6,908 bases of DNA from an uncultured Porphyromonadaceae bacterium (GTDB lineage: Bacteria; Bacteroidota; Bacteroidia; Bacteroidales; Muribaculaceae), in assembly GCA_947176545.1 (NCBI GenBank), contig CAMWRB010000064.1:1-6908 (forward strand), in the 5' to 3' direction. The position numbers and the translations under genes are program-made. Positions 1 through 5,349 of this stretch are shown here, one piece after another; the stretch's first letter is position 1, and each line of letters begins with the position of its first letter. Below the pieces are notes generated by a model. That model worked only from the letters and a program-made list of their open reading frames with translations, did no database searches and had not been told where the DNA came from.

Positions 1-88
1 CCCCCCCCCTTTTTTTATATTTATCCGGCGCCCACCGAGATCTACCCCTCTCTAATCGCCGGCAGCGTCAGAGGTGTATAAGCGCCCG
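1..88 (+). other. Sequencing adapter left on the contig end (Nextera P5/i5), plus homopolymer read-through
   Basis: Positions 19-88 align without gaps to the 70-base Illumina Nextera i5 adapter. 19-47 is the P5 flow-cell sequence (CGGCG at 26-30, CACCGAGATCTAC at 33-45). 48-55 reads CTCTCTAA, one base from index CTCTCTAT (S502/N502). 56-69 is TCGTCGGCAGCGTC with one mismatch at 59. 70-88 is the mosaic end AGATGTGTATAAGAGACAG with mismatches at 73, 83, 85 and 87. By eye 59 of 70 positions agree. Bases 1-18 (nine C, seven T, then AT) read on the other strand as poly-A then poly-G, the usual result of sequencing past the end of a short molecule on two-colour chemistry. Most mismatches become G in that direction, which fits low signal. 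The adapter sequences are recalled from general knowledge. No gene should be called here. Confidence 0.95.
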
Positions 89-90
89 AC

Positions 91-1296
91 CAGAGCCTGA
101 ACACCATGTCGTTTAATATTGTAAATTCAACATACGAGGACCTGGAATGGGAGATTGAGGAGAGATGTGACTGGATAACCGAGATAAAGCCGGCGAAAGG
201 CACGTTGAAACATGGAAAAACTGAAGGTGTTGCAGTCATCATAGACAGGGCAAGATTATCCAAGGGAGTAAATAAGGCGATGATTATAATCAACTCTTCC
301 TATGGTAGTTTGGAGATGAATGTGTTGGCGACGGGCACTGAAATTGTTCTTCCCAAATTAAATGTATTAGCGGCTACAACTATATCCATATCTTCTGCAC
401 AACTGAATGGTGAAATAATTGACGATGGAATACCTGCGTATTCAGAGCGTGGTTTTGTCTATTCATTGAACTCAATGCCAACTCTTGAAAACACTATATC
501 CAAACTGACCTGTACGTCTAACTCAAACAAAACTTACTCATATCTCTTAAATGAGTTATCACCCAATACAACATATTTTGTACGTGCGTATGCAAAGAGT
601 AGCAAAGGAGTGGTGTACAGTGTAAATGAGATAAAGTTCAAAACATTAGTAGCTACGCCTAAAGTTACAACGTTGGAAATTGCTAATATCGACTTATCTA
701 ATGGAACAGCAACATTTCGTGGAGAAATAACATACGCGGGTATCCCGTCATATACTGAAAGAGGTTTTGTTTACAGCACTCTTCCAGAGCCAACAATTTA
801 TGATAATAAGGTGATTGCCGGAGGAGCAGGAACTGTTGGCGGTTTCTCTAAGTATGTGACAAATCTTCCTAAATCTACATATTATGTCAGAGCTTATGCA
901 ATCGCTTCGACCGGAACTGTTTATGGTGAGGAAAAAATAGTAGAAGCAGAGTGGGTAGAAATACCTGCGGCTGGTATTGCAGTTCAGATACGTGATTTAG
1001 ATAGAGCTATTTATTGGGAATCTGCTAAATTGATGTGTGAGAATTCTACTGTGGGTGGATATTCAGATTGGAGACTTCCTACAAGAGCGGAATTAATGGC
1101 TGTATATAATAATAGAGATAAAATTGGCGGATTTACTGGATACAACAGCTATTGGACTTCTGAATTCAGTCATAGACAAGCAGACAGTACCGGTCGATAT
1201 TTTTATTATTATTATGCTTTAGATTTTTGCTACGGAACAATACTTAAAGAAGCAGGCCTCGGTAATGTTAGGGCAGTGCGAACATTAAAGAAATAA
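91..1296 (+). CDS. BACON / FN3-like / DUF1566 (Lcl_C) surface-type protein, 5' end missing
   Basis: This is the C-terminal part of a modular exported protein. The frame is open from 91 (first full codon after the adapter), so the ATG at 106 is not the real start: it falls inside a domain strand (QSLNTMSFNIVNSTYEDLEW matches the BACON pattern of T-x-T-F-x-I-x-N followed by L-x-W). The BACON-like domain runs to about 339. Two FN3-like repeats follow, at about 352-651 and 658-951, both with GIP-[AS]-Y-[ST]-ERGFVYS and a later YFVRAYA/YYVRAYA strand. From 961 to the stop there is a DUF1566/Lcl_C domain: WRLPTRAEL (1069-1095), YWTSE (1150-1164), VRAVR (1267-1281). In Legionella Lcl this domain type binds glycosaminoglycans, so a ligand-binding role is possible but inferred. 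Signal peptide and anchor lie upstream and are lost. It leads the visible operon, 35 bases before the LPP20-like gene, and is AT-rich compared with glgB. Domain calls are firm; function is unknown. Confidence 0.88.
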   Translation, partial: QSLNTMSFNIVNSTYEDLEWEIEERCDWITEIKPAKGTLKHGKTEGVAVIIDRARLSKGVNKAMIIINSSYGSLEMNVLATGTEIVLPKLNVLAATTISISSAQLNGEIIDDGIPAYSERGFVYSLNSMPTLENTISKLTCTSNSNKTYSYLLNELSPNTTYFVRAYAKSSKGVVYSVNEIKFKTLVATPKVTTLEIANIDLSNGTATFRGEITYAGIPSYTERGFVYSTLPEPTIYDNKVIAGGAGTVGGFSKYVTNLPKSTYYVRAYAIASTGTVYGEEKIVEAEWVEIPAAGIAVQIRDLDRAIYWESAKLMCENSTVGGYSDWRLPTRAELMAVYNNRDKIGGFTGYNSYWTSEFSHRQADSTGRYFYYYYALDFCYGTILKEAGLGNVRAVRTLKK

Positions 1297-1331
1297 TATA
1301 AACAATATTAACAACTTAAAATTTAAATGTT

Positions 1332-1946
1332 ATGAAAAGAATCGTTTTGTGTTTTACAATGATTGCCGCTTTAGGAATGGCTTCATGTGGCAGTCATAAA
1401 CCGACAGCTCCCGGTGCGAATAGAAGTGCAGTAAATTCTGCCATAGGAGCGGTTTTACCGGAAGAACAATGCTATACTCTTCAGGAGGAAGCACCTGCTA
1501 TCAGAAAAGTTGGTAATGGCTCTCATTTTAAGGAGTCAACAGCCAAAAATATTGCAGAAGCCCAGGCCCGTGCAGAATTTGCAAAGTCAATTGCAAGTGC
1601 AATTGTTACCGCAACTGAAGAAATCGGTGTCTCAATGGATAAATATGCCGGCGATGACACAACTGGAAAGTCAGTCAGCGATCAATCCGGGGAAGCCAAT
1701 GATTTCGTAATGAGCATAGCCAAAGAAATTGTAAAAAATACGCATCCTATAAAAACAACGCGTTATCTGAAACCAAATAATCAATATAATATTTATGTAT
1801 GTCTTGAGTATATGGGTTCAGAAAATCAGATGGCACAGCAGGCTGAAAGTGCTCTGAAAGATAAGATTTCTCCCGATGACCGGGCAATACTTGAAAAAAG
1901 GCACGATGATTTCCGTCAAAGAGTCTTAAGTAATTTGGGCAAATGA
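1332..1946 (+). CDS. LPP20-like lipoprotein
   Basis: A 204-residue predicted lipoprotein. The N-terminus has two basic residues (K2, R3), a hydrophobic stretch and the lipobox M16-A-S-C19, so Cys19 should be lipidated. No acidic export signal follows the Cys (CGSHKP), which argues weakly for an inner-facing rather than surface location. The mature part has an alanine-rich helix at about 70-97 (AEAQARAEFAKSIASAIV) followed by variable sequence and a strand NNQYNIYVCLEYMG at 149-162. That layout, many Ala-Arg-Ala positions and then a Tyr-rich strand, is the LPP20/FlgT-N-type fold seen in small envelope lipoproteins of unknown role. The start is preceded by an A/T-only leader with no Shine-Dalgarno, normal for Bacteroidota. 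Its stop codon overlaps the next start in ATGA (1943-1946), so the two products are probably made in a coupled way. Lipoprotein call is strong; LPP20 membership is by eye. Confidence 0.82.
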   Translation: MKRIVLCFTMIAALGMASCGSHKPTAPGANRSAVNSAIGAVLPEEQCYTLQEEAPAIRKVGNGSHFKESTAKNIAEAQARAEFAKSIASAIVTATEEIGVSMDKYAGDDTTGKSVSDQSGEANDFVMSIAKEIVKNTHPIKTTRYLKPNNQYNIYVCLEYMGSENQMAQQAESALKDKISPDDRAILEKRHDDFRQRVLSNLGK

Positions 1947-2839
1947 TTAAAAGATTCTTTATACTGATGTGTACTCTTTTGAGTTTCTGTTTTTTAGCGG
2001 AAGCTCAAAAGAGTGCAAATCTACGCCCCAAATGGGTGGGAAATGTTCCAAAAATCTCTGAGGGTGATTTTTATTTTATTGAGGTTCAGTCGGATGCCAG
2101 TACTACATTGCCCGGTGCTCGAATTTCTGTGAAACAAGAAATAGCATCCAATGTAGAGCGGACGGACAAGGTGTCGGTAACAGAGATTTTTGAAGATAAA
2201 TCAGTACAACAATACGATAGTAACTCCAATCCGATATTGAGTTCATCGGATTCTTATCAGCTTAAGCTGAATGTCGAAGGTTCTGCAGTACCGATAAAAA
2301 CGAGGCGCATCGATGAATATTGGGAGAGTGTAGAGCGTGGAGGTATGACTCTGCTTGACTACCATGCCCTTTATGCCGTTGAGCGAAAAGGAGGGAATGC
2401 TGATTTCTCAGATATTTCAAGTGTTTCTTCATACGGTGTCCACGGTCTATGGCGCTCAGCGATTGTGCCGGGTTGGGGACAACTATACAAAGGCTCGACA
2501 CTGAAAGGAGGTCTTATAATGGGCGGAAGCGTGGCACTCATCGGCGGTATCATTTACACCGAAACGATGCGTCAGGACTACATGAATAAAATCAAGAACA
2601 CGCATAGCAGTGAACTGATAAGGAAGTATAAGACTCGCGCGGATAATTTCGCACTCAGTCGAAATATTTGTATAGGCGGACTCGCAGCCCTGTATGTATA
2701 CAACATCGTGGATGCGATAGTAGCTCCGGGTGCACGCCGAATCCTCGTGAGAAAGAACGGCAGAGGAGCGGGCTATGCCCTTAGTCCCGGCTTATCAGCC
2801 GACGGAAGTCCTGCAGTAATGGCTCAGATAACATTCTGA
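1943..2839 (+). CDS. Exported DUF5683-domain membrane protein with an LPP20-like N-terminal half
   Basis: A 298-residue protein with a Sec signal peptide (MIKRFFILMCTLLSFCFLAEA, likely cut after A21). Residues about 28-150 start with RPKWVGNVP, contain a long Ala/Val helix region (GARISVKQEIASNVERTDKV) and end with EYWESV then DYHALYAVERKG. This resembles the preceding LPP20-like protein, so both may share a fold (inference). The C-terminal part is a DUF5683 domain: WRSAIVPGWGQLYKGSTLKGG at about 170-190 carries the family hallmark PGWGQ-[LF]-Y (residues 176-182). It has hydrophobic segments at about 189-205 and 242-261, with a charged stretch between them (MRQDYMNKIKN, then RKYKTRADN). The likely location is the cell envelope with two membrane or re-entrant segments. 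It overlaps the upstream gene by 4 bases and sits 27 bases before the transglutaminase-like gene. DUF5683 has no known biochemical function to my knowledge. Confidence 0.82.
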   Translation: MIKRFFILMCTLLSFCFLAEAQKSANLRPKWVGNVPKISEGDFYFIEVQSDASTTLPGARISVKQEIASNVERTDKVSVTEIFEDKSVQQYDSNSNPILSSSDSYQLKLNVEGSAVPIKTRRIDEYWESVERGGMTLLDYHALYAVERKGGNADFSDISSVSSYGVHGLWRSAIVPGWGQLYKGSTLKGGLIMGGSVALIGGIIYTETMRQDYMNKIKNTHSSELIRKYKTRADNFALSRNICIGGLAALYVYNIVDAIVAPGARRILVRKNGRGAGYALSPGLSADGSPAVMAQITF

Positions 2840-2866
2840 AATGTCAAATATATAAAAGCATTTACT

Positions 2867-4381
2867 ATGTCATCACGGATATTATACAGTTTTTTTGCAT
2901 TGTCGGTATTGTTCTGTTGTCAGACAGCTGTTGCCGAGACTCCTTTCGAGAAGTATCAGAGGGAGGCAGACGAGAAATTTGACCAATACAGGGAACAGAA
3001 GCGGAAGGAGTTTGAATCTTACCGGAAGCGGGTAAACGAGGAATTCGCAAAATACCTTGAGGAGCGCTGGGTAGAGGCAGAGGTCAAGCCTGCTCAGAAT
3101 GCTCCGGAAATACCATCTCCGGCCCCGGTCATAATCGATGAAGATGACAGTAAAGTCGTTCCGGCTTTACCCGAAGAATTGGTCATCAACGATATTATTG
3201 ACCTTACCAATCCTCAGCCACAGCCTCAGCCTTTTGAGCCTATTGAAGATATTGTAGAAGAAAATGTTTCACCTGAAATGACCGTCCGGTTATATGGCAC
3301 GGATTTCAGTCTGCGTAAGCCGGACTTAAGCGGGTTCGGTACATCCTTCGGGACAAGAGAGGAAATAGCACGGGGCTGGAAATGGCTTAGCGACGATAGA
3401 ACCAATAATTTGATTAACGACTGTCTAAGATTGCGTGAAGACAGCAAATTATGTGACTGGGTATACCTGAATCTGTTGCAGAAAGTTTCCGAGGAGCTTA
3501 CCGGAGGCAATGGTAATGCTACCACATTGCTTACAGGTTACCTTTTCAGTCAAAGTGGGTACAAGATGAGATTCGCAACGGACGAAAGGGGAAGACTTCA
3601 CATCTTTTATAACCCTACCGGGATAGTATTCAATATCGGGTCTTTATATGTAGACGGAGATAGGTTCTATAGATTTGACAGCGGTATTCCTGCCGGTGAC
3701 AGTTTTGAGATATGCAACTTCAGCTTCCCAAACGAACAGTCGTTAAGTTTCGATATTCGTAACCGAATGGACTTCGATTTGGAGCCGTCACCGTCAAGGG
3801 CTGTCACGGCGCATTTTCATCCTGAAGTAAATGTTGAGGTGTCTGTCAACAAAAACCTTATTGACTTCTACGGCACATATCCTGTGGCAAGCATTACTGA
3901 CAATCCTTATTCCATCTGGGCAATCCATGGCAACACTCCGGCATCACAGGAAATTGAGAGAGACCTCTATCCGGCATTGCGTGAGGCCGTCAGAGGGAAG
4001 TCGCAAAGTGAGGCTGTAAATATACTCCTCCATCTTGCACAGTCTTTCGAGTACGGATATGATGATCAACTTTGGGGCGGTGACCGTATATTTTTTATGG
4101 ATGAGAGCTGGTATTATCCTTACAGCGACTGTGAGGACCATGCCATCAACTTCTCACGCCTTGTGAGGGATATCTGCGGTCTCGATGTCGCACTTGTATA
4201 TTATCCCGGACATCTGGCGGCTGCAGTAGCCTTTACTGACCCTGATGTTACAGGCGATTATATCATGTACGATGGGCGCAAATATATAGTATGTGACCCC
4301 ACATATTTCTATTCAAATGTCGGTATGACTATGTCGGGTATGAATAATGCAGAGGCTGAACTTATTCTGTTGCGCAGATAA
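2867..4381 (+). CDS. Secreted transglutaminase-like (Cys-His-Asp) protein with hendecad repeats
   Basis: A 504-residue exported protein. The signal peptide ends at AVA23 before E24. Residues 27-68 hold four F-x-x-Y units spaced exactly 11 residues apart (F27, F38, F49, F60; Y30, Y41, Y52, Y63) and finish with FAKYLEERW. They are rich in E, K and R, as expected for a hendecad coiled coil. A Pro/acidic linker (about 74-137, including PQPQPQPF) follows, then a mid-domain of unknown type (about 138-385). The C-terminal part has a transglutaminase-like core: Cys422 in YSDCEDHAINFSRLV, His449 in YYPGHLAAAVAF and Asp477 in VCDPTYF, in the order and spacing of the papain-like/transglutaminase triad. 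In bacteria such domains are usually proteases, amidases or cross-linkers. Which one applies here cannot be told, and some family members are inactive, but the triad looks intact. It is last in the operon and ends 30 bases before a hairpin terminator. Confidence 0.85.
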   Translation: MSSRILYSFFALSVLFCCQTAVAETPFEKYQREADEKFDQYREQKRKEFESYRKRVNEEFAKYLEERWVEAEVKPAQNAPEIPSPAPVIIDEDDSKVVPALPEELVINDIIDLTNPQPQPQPFEPIEDIVEENVSPEMTVRLYGTDFSLRKPDLSGFGTSFGTREEIARGWKWLSDDRTNNLINDCLRLREDSKLCDWVYLNLLQKVSEELTGGNGNATTLLTGYLFSQSGYKMRFATDERGRLHIFYNPTGIVFNIGSLYVDGDRFYRFDSGIPAGDSFEICNFSFPNEQSLSFDIRNRMDFDLEPSPSRAVTAHFHPEVNVEVSVNKNLIDFYGTYPVASITDNPYSIWAIHGNTPASQEIERDLYPALREAVRGKSQSEAVNILLHLAQSFEYGYDDQLWGGDRIFFMDESWYYPYSDCEDHAINFSRLVRDICGLDVALVYYPGHLAAAVAFTDPDVTGDYIMYDGRKYIVCDPTYFYSNVGMTMSGMNNAEAELILLRR

Positions 4382-4411
4382 TCAATTTATCTGCGAGGTA
4401 TATGAAATTAT

Positions 4412-4447
4412 AAAATTGCCGTATTCCCGAGCGGGTCCGGCAATTTT
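4412..4447. terminator. Bidirectional intrinsic terminator between convergent genes
   Basis: AAAATTGCCG (4412-4421) and CGGCAATTTT (4438-4447) form a perfect 10-base-pair stem. Inside it CCCG (4426-4429) and CGGG (4432-4435) can pair further. A T run follows on the + strand (TTTTT, 4444-4448), and the A run at 4412-4415 gives a U run on the - strand. It lies 30 bases after the transglutaminase-like gene and 55 bases after the end of ribE, so it can serve both converging transcripts. The remaining bases of the 4382-4502 gap show nothing else. Confidence 0.82.
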
Positions 4448-4502
4448 TATGGAAGATGGTAAAAATCTTGTATCAGTGAGTTCCCGGTTGGGGTCAGAAG
4501 TG

Positions 4503-5108
4503 TCAGGCGAGGGAGGTGATGCGGGCTATGTATTTGCCTACGATGTCGAATTCGAGATTGACTTTGGTGCCTTTTTGGATGCGGCAGAAGTTGGTGTGCT
4601 CGAAGGTGTAGGGGATTATAGCTACGCGGAATTGGTCGCGCTCTGAGTCGCAGACCGTCAGGCTGACACCATTGACGGTGACTGAGCCTTTCTCGACGGT
4701 GACATATCCTTTGGCGGCCAATGCCGGTTCAAAGTCATATCTGAATGTGAAATATGTGGAGCCGTCGGCATCCTCTACATCCGTGCAGACAGCTGTCGTA
4801 TCGACGTGACCCTGAACGATATGGCCGTCGAGACGTCCGTCAATCTTCATCGAACGTTCCACATTGACGAGGTCTCCCACTTTAAGCTCGCCGAGGTTGG
4901 AGCGGTCGAGCGTCTCGCGTATTGCCGTCACTGTATAGGTGTTGTCCGGGTTAAGCGATACAACGGTTAGGCATACACCGTTGTGAGCTACACTCTGGTC
5001 GATGTGAAGCTCCTCGGTGAAGTCACAGCGGAGTGTTATATGTAGATTGTCACGGTCGTGGCGCAGGTCGGTGACTGTGGCAGCTCCCTCTACTATTCCT
5101 GAAAACAT
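4503..5108 (-). CDS. ribE: Riboflavin synthase, alpha chain
   Basis: This enzyme makes riboflavin by dismutation of two molecules of 6,7-dimethyl-8-ribityllumazine, the last step of vitamin B2 synthesis in the cytoplasm. The 201-residue length is normal for the family. Two lumazine-binding repeats are visible: residues 1-97 with MFSGIVEG at the very N-terminus, the conserved Cys46 in AHNGVCLTV and a TLDRSNLGELKVGDLVNVER stretch, and residues 98-201 with GHIVQGHVD (95-103), KGSVTVNGVSLTV (140-152), IPYTFEHTNF (165-174) and VNLEFDIVGKYIAR (183-196). The MFSGIVE start fixes the initiation codon. No other rib genes are nearby, so it appears to be a single-gene unit. Only about 35 bases separate the start from a probable promoter, too short for an FMN riboswitch. 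The symbol ribE follows B. subtilis usage; E. coli uses ribC. Confidence 0.96.
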   Translation of the reverse strand: MFSGIVEGAATVTDLRHDRDNLHITLRCDFTEELHIDQSVAHNGVCLTVVSLNPDNTYTVTAIRETLDRSNLGELKVGDLVNVERSMKIDGRLDGHIVQGHVDTTAVCTDVEDADGSTYFTFRYDFEPALAAKGYVTVEKGSVTVNGVSLTVCDSERDQFRVAIIPYTFEHTNFCRIQKGTKVNLEFDIVGKYIARITSLA

Positions 5109-5149
5109 AAGTCTGTTGTATTTGTCGGTTGATTCAAATTAAATTATTA

Positions 5150-5157
5150 CAAAGATA
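5150..5157 (-). promoter_or_regulatory. Candidate -7 box of the ribE promoter
   Basis: CAAAGATA on the + strand reads TATCTTTG on the - strand, a full match to the Bacteroidota -7 consensus TAnnTTTG. It lies 42 bases upstream of the ribE start, which predicts a leader of about 35 bases. I see no clear TTTG -33 box at the expected distance, so the call rests on the -7 element and its position. Confidence 0.5.
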
Positions 5158-5232
5158 ACGAAATTTACGGATTAACGCTGTTAAAATATGTTGTTATCGG
5201 AGGTTGCGGCCTGATATATTGCAAAAGTTTAT

Positions 5233-5240
5233 TATATTTG
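5233..5240 (+). promoter_or_regulatory. Candidate -7 box of the glgB promoter
   Basis: TATATTTG matches the Bacteroidota -7 consensus TAnnTTTG exactly. A start site near 5247 would leave a leader of about 100 bases before the glgB ATG. No good -33 TTTG is seen 19-21 bases upstream; the nearest, GTTG at 5203-5206, is 26 bases away. The rest of the leader is strongly AT-rich (for example 5300-5350) with no Shine-Dalgarno and no riboswitch I recognise. AT-rich DNA makes chance matches possible. Confidence 0.5.
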
Positions 5241-5349
5241 TAAATTAGTGACCGAAAAAATAGAAAACCGTAAGCATATCCAAGGTTGTTAATATAGATG
5301 ATATATTTAGATATAATATATAGAATTTAAATTGCATAAAATATAAATC

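Noticed and set aside
42..293. Minus-strand open frame of 83 codons at the contig start
   Set aside because: Part of it lies in the adapter, and the rest is the complement of the BACON-domain gene. It has no recognisable protein features.
3211..3240. Short CAGCCT-like tandem repeat as a phase-variable microsatellite
   Set aside because: Only a few imperfect units coding for PQPQPQ in a Pro-rich linker. The copy number is too low and the repeat too degenerate for slippage to be likely.
4347..4646. Plus-strand open frame of 99 codons across the intergenic region
   Set aside because: It begins inside the transglutaminase-like gene, runs through the terminator hairpin and ends antisense to ribE. 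The terminator and the convergent gene explain the region.
5109..5349. Possible FMN riboswitch or other structured leader for ribE or glgB
   Set aside because: The ribE leader is only about 35 bases from the candidate promoter, and I see no RFN-element conserved segments. The glgB leader is AT-rich without a stable stem that I can make out.
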